Origin: Bradyrhizobium sp. NP1
GTDB taxonomy: Bacteria > Pseudomonadota > Alphaproteobacteria > Rhizobiales > Xanthobacteraceae
NCBI RefSeq assembly: GCF_030378205.1
Contig: NZ_CP127385.1
Span: 2,396,001 to 2,460,000, forward strand
Length of the DNA stretch: 64,000 bases
Reading direction: 5' to 3'
Every line of letters starts with the position of its first letter. Positions within the stretch are counted from its first letter, which is position 1. Below, piece by piece: positions 52,518-61,776 of the stretch. The notes beneath the pieces are model-generated. The model was not told the origin of the DNA. It saw only the letters and a list, made by a program, of their open reading frames with translations, and made no database searches. Both the position numbers and the translations under genes were made by a program.

Positions 52518-52967
52518 TCAGCCCGGCTTTGGGGCCGGGATCGCGTAACTGCAGGTCGAAGTGCAAAGGATCGTCTCTGGATTGGTGGCCGGGAATACGA
52601 TGCAACGTCCCACGGACGTGGCCTCGCTGGCATGGAGCATTCGGCATTCCGCGAGCAGGTCCGTTGCGGCCGGCCGTTGAAGAAACTGCACGGCAAGCTG
52701 GGTTGTGAGGGCGCCCGTGCTGTCTGCGTCCAAGGAAAGGACGACCGCATACATGGCAAGATCAATCAGCGCCATCATCGATGGTCCGCCATGCGTTCCA
52801 CCGGGTCTCAGGATCTTGGGACTGTAGTCGAGTCGGAGCAGCGCGACCCCCGGATCAATCCTTTCCGCCTGAATGCCGAAGAAGATCGCGGCCGGCATTG
52901 TGGCGCGGAGGATATCGTTGAATTCCGACGTTGAGATGCCTGATTTGTGCGCGGACATCGTGCCCAT
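52518..52967 (-). CDS. PaaI-type hotdog thioesterase
   Basis: A 149-residue acyl-CoA thioesterase of the hotdog fold: FFGIQAERIDPGVALLRLDYSPKILRPGGTHGGPSMMALIDLAMYAVV has the conserved GGxxxAxxD-type helix. It starts 12 bp after the stop of the acyl-CoA ligase gene, so the two are one operon. It probably releases or edits CoA thioesters made by the ligase. Confidence 0.8.
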   Translation of the reverse strand: MGTMSAHKSGISTSEFNDILRATMPAAIFFGIQAERIDPGVALLRLDYSPKILRPGGTHGGPSMMALIDLAMYAVVLSLDADSTGALTTQLAVQFLQRPAATDLLAECRMLHASEATSVGRCIVFPATNPETILCTSTCSYAIPAPKPG

Positions 52968-52978
52968 GTGAGCGCTCG

Positions 52979-54670
52979 TCACGCCGTCTGTTCTTCCCGA
53001 AGGCCGAGTTCCTCGCGCATCATTGCCCGCATTTCGACCTTGCGGACCTTCCCAGTGACCGTCATGGGAAACTCCTCCACGAACTTGACATAGTGTGGCG
53101 CCTTGAAATGGGCGAGCCGCGCGCGGCAATAGTCACGGACGTCGTTGGCCGTCAGTTCCCACCCGGAGCGCAGCCTGACCCACACGCAAATCTGCTCGCC
53201 GAATTTGGCATCGGGAACACCGAATGCGCAGGCCGCCTCGATGCCGGGATGCCCGTGGAGCGTCTCCTCGATCTCGCGCGGATAGATATTTTCGCCACCG
53301 CGTATGATCATGTCTTTGAGTCTGCCAACGATGTTGCAATAGCCCTCCGCATCCATCGTTGCGAGATCGCCGGTGTGCAGCCAGCCGGCGGTATCGATAG
53401 TCTCGGCTGTCTTTTCGGGGTCGCCCCAGTAGCACTGCATGACCGAATAGCCCCGGACCAGCAGCTCCCCGATGCTCCCGCGCGGCACGGTCGTGCCTTG
53501 TCGATCGACGATCTTGATTTCGACATGCGGATGAGCGCGACCGACCGTGCCGACACGGCGCTCGATCGGATCATCGGGCGAGCCCTGACAGCTCAGCGGG
53601 CTGGTCTCGGTCATACCATAGCCGATCGTAAGCTCGCGCAAGTTCATTCGTTCGATGACGCGGCGCATGACCTCCAGAGGGCAGGGGCTGCCTGCCATGA
53701 TGCCTGTGCGAAGCGATCGCAGGTCGAAGCGGGAAAATTGCGGATGCTCCATCTCGCCGATGAACATGGTGGGGACGCCGTACAGGACGGTGCATCGTTC
53801 AGCTTCAACCGCCTGAAGGACACGCAGAGGGTCAAACGACGCGTCCGGATAAACCAGTGTTGCGCCATACAACACGGCCATCAGGTTGCCGAGCACCATG
53901 CCGAAGCAATGATAGAGTGGAACAGGGAGGCAAATGCGATCGGTGCATGAAAGCTTCAGCGGCCGGCCGCTGAAATAGGCGTTGTTGAGAACATTGTGAT
54001 GGGTGAGCGTTGCGCCCTTTGGCGGCCCGGTTGTCCCGCTGGTAAACTGGATATTGGTCGCGTCGTCGAAGCCGAATGCCGCGGCGATGTCATGCAGTTC
54101 CCGTTCGCCGGTCGCGACGCCGAGTTCGATTACGTTGTCGAACGCGAGGGCGCCGGGCATCGCTTCACCGATCTGGACGATGATCTCGAGCTTGGGAAGC
54201 CGTGATGCCTTCAGCCGTCCCGGCTCGGAACCAGCAAGTTCGGGCGCCAGTTCGTTCAGCATGCCCGCATAGTTGCTGCCCTTGTGGGACGTCGCGATGA
54301 CGAGAGCTTTGCAGCCGACCTTGTCGAGCGCATAGCCGGCTTCCTCGACACGGTAGGCCGGATTGATGGTCACCAGAATAAGACCGGCTTTGGCGGCCGC
54401 GAACTGCGCAACCACCCATTCCGCGTTGTTGGGGGACCATATGCCGATGCGGTCGCCCGGACGAAGCCCCAAGGCGAGCAGGCCGGCGGCGAAAGCATTC
54501 ACCTTGTCCGATAGCTCGCGATAGGTCCAGCGTACATTCTGATAGGGGACGACGAGTGCTTCGCGCGAAGACCAAAGTGCGACCGCGAGATCGAAACGAG
54601 CGCCTATGGTCTCGCCGATCAGCGGTTCGTCGCAAGCACCGTGCGCATAGCTGGTCGCGGCTTGAAGCAT
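52979..54670 (-). CDS. AMP-dependent acyl-CoA synthetase
   Basis: A 563-residue ANL-family ligase that activates an acid to its CoA ester with ATP. Core motifs: [20 protein letters not shown] (phosphate loop), [48 protein letters not shown] and catalytic Lys in [11 protein letters not shown]. Closest in style to medium-chain/FadD-like ligases. GGGAG precedes the ATG. It lies between the TetR gene and the thioesterase, all minus strand. Confidence 0.92.
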   Translation of the reverse strand: MLQAATSYAHGACDEPLIGETIGARFDLAVALWSSREALVVPYQNVRWTYRELSDKVNAFAAGLLALGLRPGDRIGIWSPNNAEWVVAQFAAAKAGLILVTINPAYRVEEAGYALDKVGCKALVIATSHKGSNYAGMLNELAPELAGSEPGRLKASRLPKLEIIVQIGEAMPGALAFDNVIELGVATGERELHDIAAAFGFDDATNIQFTSGTTGPPKGATLTHHNVLNNAYFSGRPLKLSCTDRICLPVPLYHCFGMVLGNLMAVLYGATLVYPDASFDPLRVLQAVEAERCTVLYGVPTMFIGEMEHPQFSRFDLRSLRTGIMAGSPCPLEVMRRVIERMNLRELTIGYGMTETSPLSCQGSPDDPIERRVGTVGRAHPHVEIKIVDRQGTTVPRGSIGELLVRGYSVMQCYWGDPEKTAETIDTAGWLHTGDLATMDAEGYCNIVGRLKDMIIRGGENIYPREIEETLHGHPGIEAACAFGVPDAKFGEQICVWVRLRSGWELTANDVRDYCRARLAHFKAPHYVKFVEEFPMTVTGKVRKVEMRAMMREELGLREEQTA

Positions 54671-54726
54671 CTGGTTGACTCCCTTCGTCCTGGTTGACTG
54701 GCGCGAGGCCGGAGCAACGAACGCAG

Positions 54727-55362
54727 CTAGGAGCGTTTTCGCGCCTTCGGCAGTCGCAGTGCCAGGTTTGTGGTGTGACGATCGACGACGCTTGCGAGGT
54801 CGGTACCGATCACGCGCAAACGGCCCGTATGGGCGGCGACCAGCGAGCCGATCATCTCGTCGAAGATCACCGCGACCTCGACGTTAAGCTGCGTGTCGGG
54901 TATTCCGGCACGCGACAGTTCGGTCCGGAACACGTCAAGCACCGTCAGCAGCTTTTCGTTGAGCTCCCGGTTCAGCTTGGGCGTCAGGCCTCGTGGCCGG
55001 GCGCCGTTGAGGAGATAGAGGCTGAGGTCGAGATCGCGCGGGTTCTGGTCGTAGAAGCGGACCAGCGCCCGGAAGGCGGCCGCGAGCCTTTCAAGCGGCT
55101 CTCCGTTTGGAGCGACCGATCGCTCGACCTCCATAAAGAGCTGATCGAGCGAGGCGCGGAGGATGTCGGCGTACAGCTCTTCCTTGTTGGCATAGTGAAA
55201 ATAGATCGCGCCGGTGGTGTAGCCCGCCAGTCGCGCAATTTCGCGCACCGAGGTTCGCTCCAGCCCGAAATCGGCAAAAAGCTTCTTTGCCGCCGAACGG
55301 ATCAGTTCGCGCTTGGTCGCATCCACTGCAAGTTTGCGGTTTTTCCTCTCGGGATCGTCCAT
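54727..55362 (-). CDS. TetR/AcrR-family regulator
   Basis: A 211-residue regulator. The helix-turn-helix is [49 protein letters not shown]. The ATG at 55362 follows AGGA. It is divergent from the enoyl-CoA hydratase gene, with a perfect palindrome between them, and precedes the acyl-CoA ligase. It probably represses both sides in the absence of an acyl-CoA or acid effector. Confidence 0.9.
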   Translation of the reverse strand: MDDPERKNRKLAVDATKRELIRSAAKKLFADFGLERTSVREIARLAGYTTGAIYFHYANKEELYADILRASLDQLFMEVERSVAPNGEPLERLAAAFRALVRFYDQNPRDLDLSLYLLNGARPRGLTPKLNRELNEKLLTVLDVFRTELSRAGIPDTQLNVEVAVIFDEMIGSLVAAHTGRLRVIGTDLASVVDRHTTNLALRLPKARKRS

Positions 55363-55401
55363 GATCAATCCTGTCCAGCGGAACTGCGCTCGAAGCTTGC
55401 G

Positions 55402-55420
55402 TACATAACGATGTTATGTA
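55402..55420. promoter_or_regulatory. Operator TACATAAC-GAT-GTTATGTA
   Basis: Perfect 8-bp inverted repeat with a 3-bp centre in the divergent promoter between tetR and the enoyl-CoA hydratase gene. Size and symmetry suit a TetR dimer. Confidence 0.65.
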
Positions 55421-55468
55421 TTTATAACTTCGTGATGTTCAAAGTCAACACCGAATGGGAGTTCACAC

Positions 55469-56275
55469 ATGGCCGTGCTGGAAATCGAAAAACGCAATAG
55501 GATCGCTTACCTCAGGCTCAATCGCCCGGAAGCGAAGAACGCGATCAATCTTGAACTGCATAATGCGCTTTGCGCCGCCTGGGATGATCTCGAACGCGAC
55601 GATCTGACTGACGTGGTGATTATCACCGGCACGGGCGATGCCTTCTGCGCCGGGATGGATCTCAAGACGCACGTCTCCGCCTATGTCGGCGCCTCGCCCG
55701 GAAAACTTGCCGATTGGGTGAAGTTGGGGCTTGGTGGCGCGACGCGGGGCAAGCACCGTTTTCCAAAGCCCGTCATCGCTGCAGTGAACGGCTGGGCGCT
55801 GGCCGGCGGGTTCGAGACGGCGCTTGCTGCGGACATTCGCATTGCTTCAGAGCGCGCCCAATTCGGGTCGTTCGAAGCGCGCCGGGGCTTCCACCATGGC
55901 GACGGCGGCATCGCCCGGCTGGTCAATTTCTGCGGAGTCGGGATTGCGCTGGAGATGCTGCTGACCGCAGAGCCGATTGATGCGTACCGAGCCTTTCAGA
56001 TCAACCTGGTTTCGCAGGTCGTGCCGCATGAAAAGCTGATGGAGACGGCTGAAGCTGTGGCCAGAACCATCCTCCGCAACGATCAGGCATCCATCCGGTC
56101 GGCAAAGCGGGTGACTCTCGACATGGTCGGGCGCAGCCTTGACGACCAGCTCTACAGGGAAGCGTATGCCGCCTATACGCTGATGGCGAGCAACCCGACC
56201 GTGCCCGAGCTTCTGAAGAACTTCTACGAGAAGACCGACAAGGGACGACACGGCGTCAGTGCGACGCGCCTGTAG
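55469..56275 (+). CDS. Enoyl-CoA hydratase/isomerase (crotonase family)
   Basis: A 268-residue crotonase. The oxyanion-hole segments are TGTGDAFCAGMDLK and AVNGWALAGGFETALAADIRIAS, and the acid-base region FGSFEARRGFHHGDGGIARL. It acts on a CoA ester, probably one formed by the divergent acyl-CoA ligase. No other beta-oxidation genes are nearby, so the set may serve one specific side-chain. Confidence 0.9.
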   Translation: MAVLEIEKRNRIAYLRLNRPEAKNAINLELHNALCAAWDDLERDDLTDVVIITGTGDAFCAGMDLKTHVSAYVGASPGKLADWVKLGLGGATRGKHRFPKPVIAAVNGWALAGGFETALAADIRIASERAQFGSFEARRGFHHGDGGIARLVNFCGVGIALEMLLTAEPIDAYRAFQINLVSQVVPHEKLMETAEAVARTILRNDQASIRSAKRVTLDMVGRSLDDQLYREAYAAYTLMASNPTVPELLKNFYEKTDKGRHGVSATRL

Positions 56276-56366
56276 CCGAGCAAACCGCTCAACCTTCAGG
56301 CCTGGGAAGCGCGGCCCGAGCGGGCCACGCTTTCCGGGGACGGGTGCGACCTCGCTCGACGCACGC

Positions 56367-56996
56367 CTACATCCCTTCGAGCTTGCCGCCGCCGAACAGC
56401 GTCGGGATGTAGCGCGGCGCGCCGATCGCCGCCATGAAGCGCTGCTTGGTCATGATGGGATCGAGCGCGACCGGCGGATGCACCACTTCGATGTCGGGCT
56501 CGGTCGCGAGCACCAGAAACTCCGCGCCGTCGCGCTTTGAGCTGGCCCGCATTTTCGCACCCAGCGCTTCCGGCTTGGCGAGGTTCTCGGCGCGCGCAAT
56601 GCCTGACGCTCGGGCAAGTGCGGCAAGGTCGAGCCCGGCATTGGTCAGCGCCTGACCGCCGGAGGCCGCGTGAACGCCGTTCTGGATCAAGAGCATCGTG
56701 AGGTTGGGCGGATTGACGGCGCCGATCGTGACCAGCGCGCCCATATGCATCAACAACGCACCGTCGCCCTCGACCGCGATCACCGGCCGCTTCGGCTGCG
56801 CCACCGCAAGACCAAGCGCGAGCGGCAGCGCAAGCCCCATCGCATCCTCGAAGTAGAAATTTTCCGGCGCGTGATGCAGCGCGGCCCACAGATAGGACGC
56901 GTTGCCAAGGCACGTCACCACGAGTGCTTCAGGCGGCAGGGTCGCGGCGAGCGCCTTGTAATAGTCGGCCCTGGTCGGATGAGCGGTCTTCACCAT
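56367..56996 (-). CDS. TPP-dependent decarboxylase, TPP-binding (beta) subunit
   Basis: A 209-residue TPP-binding half of a split decarboxylase, similar in layout to sulfopyruvate decarboxylase ComE or phosphonopyruvate decarboxylase. The TPP-pyrophosphate motif is VEGDGALLMHMGALVTIGAVNPPNLTMLLIQNG (GDG...N). Cofactor-region EDAMGLALPLALGLAVAQP precedes it. The start overlaps the alpha-subunit stop by 7 bp. Substrate could be sulfopyruvate, phosphonopyruvate or another 2-oxo acid. Confidence 0.82.
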   Translation of the reverse strand: MVKTAHPTRADYYKALAATLPPEALVVTCLGNASYLWAALHHAPENFYFEDAMGLALPLALGLAVAQPKRPVIAVEGDGALLMHMGALVTIGAVNPPNLTMLLIQNGVHAASGGQALTNAGLDLAALARASGIARAENLAKPEALGAKMRASSKRDGAEFLVLATEPDIEVVHPPVALDPIMTKQRFMAAIGAPRYIPTLFGGGKLEGM

Positions 56997-57517
56997 TGGA
57001 CGTCCTCCCGTGACACCAGCAGCGCAAATGGGCACGATCCCTCTTCGGCATAGGTCGCGGCCTGCTCGACCTGCGGGCCGATCGGCCGGTAGCGATCCGA
57101 GCGTGTGTGCGCGAGGCCAAGGCCGGTGAAGACCGGCTCCGTCGCGCGCCCCTTGGGGATGTGATAGAAGACGGGGTCTTCCGGCGCGCCGCGATACGAC
57201 ACCAGCATCAGAAGCGGAAACTGGTAGCGCTGTGCCAGGGAGACCATGCCGGCCCCCATGCTGAGCACGCCGGCGTTCTGCACCAGTAGCGCCGTGCGCA
57301 CGCCGCCGAGGCGGATGCCGCAGGCGATCGCCAGCGCTTCCTCCTCATGGGTTGCCCGCACCAGCTGCATCGTCGGCTCCTGCTCGATGCGAACCAGCAG
57401 CTCGCCGAGCCATCCGTCCGGCACCGAAACGACGGCGCGGAAGCCGAGACGCTTGAGCGTCGCCAGCATTTCCGACGGCCGATGCGCATCTGGGCGTTCT
57501 GCACCCGTCTTGGTCAT
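56990..57517 (-). CDS. TPP-dependent decarboxylase, PYR (alpha) subunit
   Basis: A 175-residue PYR-domain partner of the preceding entry, like ComD. It has VVSVPDGWLGELLVRIEQE, the catalytic Glu in RATHEEEALAIACGIRLGG, and QNAGVLSMGAGMVSLAQRYQFPLLMLVSYRG. ATG 57517 is preferred because AGGAG abuts the earlier ATG 57526. It is divergent from a polyamine-type ABC transporter across a palindromic site. Confidence 0.82.
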   Translation of the reverse strand: MTKTGAERPDAHRPSEMLATLKRLGFRAVVSVPDGWLGELLVRIEQEPTMQLVRATHEEEALAIACGIRLGGVRTALLVQNAGVLSMGAGMVSLAQRYQFPLLMLVSYRGAPEDPVFYHIPKGRATEPVFTGLGLAHTRSDRYRPIGPQVEQAATYAEEGSCPFALLVSREDVQW

Positions 57518-57631
57518 CAATTGCATCTCCTGGTGGCACGCGGTTGGATCGGGGCGCGCCTCGACGGTTCCCGGCCGAAAACCGGCGGACTATCCCGTCG
57601 CGGGCGCGGACGATATCGGCATAAGGTTCTA

Positions 57632-57646
57632 TTGTCGATAAGACAA
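57632..57646. promoter_or_regulatory. Operator TTGTC-GATAA-GACAA with flanking repeat
   Basis: Inverted repeat with 5-bp arms in the divergent promoter between the TPP enzyme genes and the ABC transporter. CTATTGTCG recurs as a direct repeat at 57630 and 57649. No regulator gene is adjacent. Confidence 0.45.
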
Positions 57647-57734
57647 ACCTATTGTCGGCACCGTTTTGTTGGTGCAGGATCGCCGTTGCTGGGGAAACGA
57701 TCCGGCGGCGCCCGGCGCCGCGAGGGGGATAAAA

Positions 57735-58748
57735 ATGGCTCGCTTTTGGCTCGTGCTCTTTTCTCTTATCATTGCGCTGCCGGCGCATGCGCAGGACAAG
57801 CTCGTCGTCAGCATCTGGGGCGGCAGCTGGCGCGACCTCGTCGCCGAAACCGTGGCCAAGAAATTCACCGCCGACACCGGGGTGCCGGTCGAGTTCATCA
57901 CCGGCGGCACGATCGACCGGCTCAACAAGGAGAAGCTCGCCAAGGGCAATCCCGAGAGCGACATCACCTTCACCACCTCGCATGTCGGCTGGCTCTATGC
58001 CAATGACGGCCTGTTCGAGACGCTCGACACGTCAAAGATCCCGAACGCCCAGAACCTCGCCGACGAGGCGCGCATCAGCCCCTATCATCTCGGCGCGTGG
58101 GCCTACGTCTACACCATCGGCTATCGCCCCGACCTGCTCAAGGGCGTCAAGTTCGAGAGCTGGAACGACCTCTGGAGCCCTGACCTGAAGGCGAAGCTGG
58201 CGGCGCCCGATTTCGATCCGAGCCATATCATCGCGGTCGCGGCGATGCTGTCGGGCGCGGACGCGGCGCACTGGGAGAAGGGCCAGGACAAGCTCAAGGC
58301 GCTGAAGCCCAACTTCAAGGCGTTCTACACCAACGACGCCAACAGCCAACAGTTGCTTGCCTCCGGCGAAACGCCGGTGCAGATCGTGCTTTCCATGAAC
58401 GCCTATTACATGATCGGGCAGGGCGTTCCGATCGCACTCGCGATTCCGAAGGAGGGCGCGGTGCTCGGCATCGACACCGTCGCCATCATGAAGGGGTCGA
58501 AGAAGGCGGATCTCGCCTACAAGTTCATCAACACGCTGTACGATCCCGATATCCAGGCCGAGATCGCCAAGATCAAGAAGGGCAGCCCGGCCGTGCTCAA
58601 CGCCAAGCTCGATCCCGAGATCGCCAAGCTGCCCGGTGTCTTCACCACCGCGGCGCAGTGGAAGCAGCAGATCAACATCGATTCCAAGCTGCGCGCGGAG
58701 AAGACCGCGGAATGGCGCAAATGGTTTGCCGAGAACATCATGAACTGA
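57735..58748 (+). CDS. PotD/Fbp-type ABC transporter substrate-binding protein
   Basis: Periplasmic binding protein of 337 residues in the spermidine/putrescine-type class. The signal peptide is WLVLFSLIIALPAHA with cleavage before QDKLV. The mature start VVSIWGGSWRDLVAETVAKKFTADTGVPVEF is typical. It is first of a four-gene importer operon. As the neighbouring enzymes act on 2-oxo-sulfonates, phosphonates or similar acids, the ligand may be an amino-sulfonate or aminophosphonate rather than a polyamine (inference). Confidence 0.88.
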   Translation: MARFWLVLFSLIIALPAHAQDKLVVSIWGGSWRDLVAETVAKKFTADTGVPVEFITGGTIDRLNKEKLAKGNPESDITFTTSHVGWLYANDGLFETLDTSKIPNAQNLADEARISPYHLGAWAYVYTIGYRPDLLKGVKFESWNDLWSPDLKAKLAAPDFDPSHIIAVAAMLSGADAAHWEKGQDKLKALKPNFKAFYTNDANSQQLLASGETPVQIVLSMNAYYMIGQGVPIALAIPKEGAVLGIDTVAIMKGSKKADLAYKFINTLYDPDIQAEIAKIKKGSPAVLNAKLDPEIAKLPGVFTTAAQWKQQINIDSKLRAEKTAEWRKWFAENIMN

Positions 58749-58810
58749 GCCGGCACGAACCGACCTGACATGAACCGGCCTGATCCGCTTCGGCGCCTGA
58801 TGCCCGTCCG

Positions 58811-59662
58811 ATGAACCAGCAGCCTTTCCTTCGCCCCTTCACGGCGCCGGCCGCGCTCTGCGCGTTCGCCTTCGTCGCCGCCATGGCCGCGGTGCTGCAA
58901 TACAGCCTGCGTGCCTATGTGCCGGGTTCGCTCGATCCCGGCGGCTTCACGCTCGCCAATTTTGCCGACCTGTTGAAGCCGCTCTACGCGCGGGTGTTTC
59001 TCGATACCGTGTGGATCTGTGCGCTGACGGCGGCGGCGACGCTGGTCGTCGGCTATCCGCTGGCCTACGCGCTGGTGCGCGTCGAGAACGCGGTTGCGAA
59101 ATCGGCGCTGCTGGTCATCGTCGTCACGCCATTGTTCCTTGGCGAAGTGGTGCGGACCTATTCCTGGATCATCGTGCTCGGCAACAATGGCTTCATCAAT
59201 TCGGTGCTGCGCGGCCTTGGACTGATCGATCAGCCGGTGCAGTTCATGTTCACCACCTTCGGCGTGGTGGTGGCGCTGGTCCATGTCACGCTGCCGGTCA
59301 TGGTGATCATGTTGGCGGCCGGGCTGTCGCACATCGATCGCGACTACCTGCGGGCCGCCGAGAGTCTCGGCGCCGGCCCGATCCGCGTGTTTCTCACCGT
59401 GACCCTGCCGCTGTCGATGCCGGGCGTGATCGCCGGCGTCACGACGGCATTCGCCTGGACGTTTTCCGCCTTCGCCACGCCGCAACTGATCGGCGGCGGC
59501 CGCGTCAACATGATCTCGAACCTGGTCTATCAGCTCGGCTTCGCCAGCTTCAACTTCCCGTTCGCCGCGACGCTCTGCGTCGCGGGGCTGGCGCTCACCA
59601 TCGCGGTCTTGTTCCTGCTGCGGCTTGCGGCAAAGCCGCTCGAAAACATCGAGTCTCATTAG
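58811..59662 (+). CDS. ABC transporter permease (PotB type)
   Basis: A 283-residue inner-membrane permease with six helices. The EAA loop that contacts the ATPase is RDYLRAAESLGAGPIRVFLTVTLPLSMPGVIAG. Stop TAG directly abuts the next gene's ATG. Confidence 0.9.
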   Translation: MNQQPFLRPFTAPAALCAFAFVAAMAAVLQYSLRAYVPGSLDPGGFTLANFADLLKPLYARVFLDTVWICALTAAATLVVGYPLAYALVRVENAVAKSALLVIVVTPLFLGEVVRTYSWIIVLGNNGFINSVLRGLGLIDQPVQFMFTTFGVVVALVHVTLPVMVIMLAAGLSHIDRDYLRAAESLGAGPIRVFLTVTLPLSMPGVIAGVTTAFAWTFSAFATPQLIGGGRVNMISNLVYQLGFASFNFPFAATLCVAGLALTIAVLFLLRLAAKPLENIESH

Positions 59663-60484
59663 ATGATCCCGCGCTCGACCTATCAGCGGATGCTTGGGCT
59701 CGCCGGCAAGGTGGCCGTGATCCTGATCCTCGGCTTCCTGATCCTGCCGGCCGCGGTCGTCACCATCGCCGCCTTCAACGACAAGGCGATCCTGTCGTTC
59801 CCGCCGCAGGCCTGGTCGTGGCGCTGGTTCGGCAGGGCTCTGGCCTACCAGGACTTCCGCGACGGCTTCCGCAACGGCCTGATCGTGACCGCCTGGAGCT
59901 CGACGATCGCGCTCGCCGTCGGCGCCATGTTCGCCTTCGTGATCGACCGCTACCGCCTTCCGTTCAAGAAGGCGATCGAAGGCATATTGGTATCGCCGCT
60001 CGTCATCCCGCACTTCACTGTCGGCCTCGGCTTCCTCATCCTCGCGGCGCAGATCGGGCTGAGCCGCGGCTTTGCGGTCGTCGTCGCCTGCCACGTCATT
60101 CTGGTGCTGCCCTTCGTGCTGCGCAGCGTCTACGTTTCGCTGAAAAACCTCGATGAGAGCTACGAGCTTGCCGCGGCGAGCCTCGGCGCGACGCCGCTGC
60201 GCGTGCTCCTGACGGTCACGCTGCCGCTGTTGCTGCCGGGTCTGGTGAGCGGCTGGCTGTTCGCCGCGATCCTGTCGTTCAACGAATTCACCGCATCCCT
60301 GTTCGTCACCTCGCAGCGTACGCAGACCCTGCCGGTTGCGATGTACAACTATGTCCGCGAGTTCGCCGATCCGTCGATGGCGGCGCTCTCGGTGATGTAT
60401 ATCGTCGGCACCGCCGCCCTGATCGCGTTCGCGAACGCCTTCCTGGGGTTAGGCAAGGTGCTCAACATCGAACAGAGCCACTGA
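59663..60484 (+). CDS. ABC transporter permease (PotC type)
   Basis: A 273-residue permease, second of the pair. The EAA loop is ESYELAAASLGATPLRVLLTVTLPLLLPGLVSG. N-terminal FLILPAAVVTIAAFNDKAILSFPPQAWSWRWF is typical of PotC-type subunits. Confidence 0.9.
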   Translation: MIPRSTYQRMLGLAGKVAVILILGFLILPAAVVTIAAFNDKAILSFPPQAWSWRWFGRALAYQDFRDGFRNGLIVTAWSSTIALAVGAMFAFVIDRYRLPFKKAIEGILVSPLVIPHFTVGLGFLILAAQIGLSRGFAVVVACHVILVLPFVLRSVYVSLKNLDESYELAAASLGATPLRVLLTVTLPLLLPGLVSGWLFAAILSFNEFTASLFVTSQRTQTLPVAMYNYVREFADPSMAALSVMYIVGTAALIAFANAFLGLGKVLNIEQSH

Positions 60485-60494
60485 CGGAGAAGGC

Positions 60495-61607
60495 ATGGCG
60501 CAGCCAGTTTCAAGCACGGCTCAGCACGACGCGGCGGTCAGCTTCGACGGCGTCACCAAGCGCTTCGGCGATGTAACCGCGCTCAACGACGTTTCGCTCT
60601 CGATCCGGCGCGGCGAATTCATGACCCTGCTCGGACCCTCCGGCTGCGGCAAGACCACGCTGTTGAAACTTGCGGCCGGCTTCCTGGGGCCGGATGGTGG
60701 CTCGATCTCGATCGACGGGCGGCTCGTCAACGACATGCCGACCTACAAGCGCGAAATCGGCATGATGTTTCAGAACTACGCCCTGTTTCCCCACATGAGC
60801 GTGGCTGAAAACGTGGCCTATGGCCTGAAGACGCGTCGCGTGCCGAAGCAGGAGTGCTACAAGCGTGTCGCCGACGCGCTGGCGCTGGTCAAGCTCAAGG
60901 GCATGGAGGACCGCAAGCCGCGGCAGTTGTCGGGCGGCCAGCAGCAGCGCGTTGCGCTGGCGCGCGCGCTCGTCATCAATCCGACCGTGCTGCTGCTCGA
61001 CGAGCCGTTCTCCGCGCTCGACAAGAACCTGCGCGCCTCGATGCAGGTGGAATTGCGCGAGATCCAGCGCAAGCTCGGATTGACCACGATCTTCGTCACC
61101 CACGACCAGAGCGAGGCCCTGAGCATGTCGGACCGGGTAGCGGTCATGTCGGACGGCCGGATCCGCCAGCTCGCGACCCCGATCGAGATCTATCGCCGGC
61201 CGAGCGACCGCTTCGTGGCTTCCTTCGTCGGCGATACCAACCGGCTGCGCGGCACGCTGGTCAGCGTCAGTTCGACGGATGCGTTGATCGCATTGGGGAC
61301 GACGCAATTGAAGGTGCCCGGCGAGTCGCTGTCCGGCGCTGGCGTTGCCGCGCCGGTCGACCTGTTCGTCCGGCCAGAGCAGCTTCGCCTGGTGGGCGCG
61401 AGCGAGCCCTGCGCGCTGACCGGTAATGTCGTGGCGCAGGTCTACCAGGGTGGCCATGTCGACCTGCAGGTCGAATGTGCGGCTTCCGGTTACGACCGGC
61501 TGCTGGTGCGTTCCAGCGGCGACCAGGCCATGACGCTCTGGCCGCTCGGCGCCAAGGTCGGGATTTCCATCCACAGTGACGGCTGCTCGGCGTTCCCCGC
61601 CGAATAG
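60495..61607 (+). CDS. ABC transporter ATP-binding protein (PotA type)
   Basis: A 370-residue ATPase with C-terminal TOBE domain. Walker A LLGPSGCGKTTLL, signature QLSGGQQQRVALARAL, Walker B VLLLDEPFSALD, then the regulatory TOBE part (VDLFVRPEQLRLVG). It energises the two permeases before it. The stop lies 2 bp before the second twin-hairpin repeat. Confidence 0.93.
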   Translation: MAQPVSSTAQHDAAVSFDGVTKRFGDVTALNDVSLSIRRGEFMTLLGPSGCGKTTLLKLAAGFLGPDGGSISIDGRLVNDMPTYKREIGMMFQNYALFPHMSVAENVAYGLKTRRVPKQECYKRVADALALVKLKGMEDRKPRQLSGGQQQRVALARALVINPTVLLLDEPFSALDKNLRASMQVELREIQRKLGLTTIFVTHDQSEALSMSDRVAVMSDGRIRQLATPIEIYRRPSDRFVASFVGDTNRLRGTLVSVSSTDALIALGTTQLKVPGESLSGAGVAAPVDLFVRPEQLRLVGASEPCALTGNVVAQVYQGGHVDLQVECAASGYDRLLVRSSGDQAMTLWPLGAKVGISIHSDGCSAFPAE

Positions 61608-61608
61608 G

Positions 61609-61775
61609 CTAGTGGTCCGATTCTAACATTCGCATCCCGTCGTGGCAGGCTCCTTTGCGAATGTTAGAATCAAAGGACCACTAGCAAATTATTGTTTCTA
61701 GTGGAGCTTTGGATTTGACGTTCGCATCAAGGAATCGCGGTGAGGAGGTAGCGAACGTCAAATCCGCTCCACTAG
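61609..61775. repeat. Twin-hairpin repeat element, copy 2
   Basis: Same two-hairpin design as at 49275-49443. Hairpin 1 (61609-61684) has identical arms; hairpin 2 (61698-61775) has arms CTAGTGGAGC plus GGATTTGACGTTCGC. Both arms of hairpin 2 changed together relative to copy 1 (T-A to C-G pairs), while the loops differ freely. It lies between convergent genes, so it may end transcription from both sides. Confidence 0.85.
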
Positions 61776-61776
61776 C

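Noticed and set aside
52342-52647. Minus-strand frame of 101 codons overlapping the thioesterase end
   Set aside because: Out of frame with both the thioesterase and the puuD remnant; no motif and poor composition.
57532-57547. Possible sigma-54 promoter TGGCACG...TTGG
   Set aside because: The -12 box lacks TTGC, and no plus-strand gene starts within a useful distance; the transporter gene lies about 190 bp away behind another operator.
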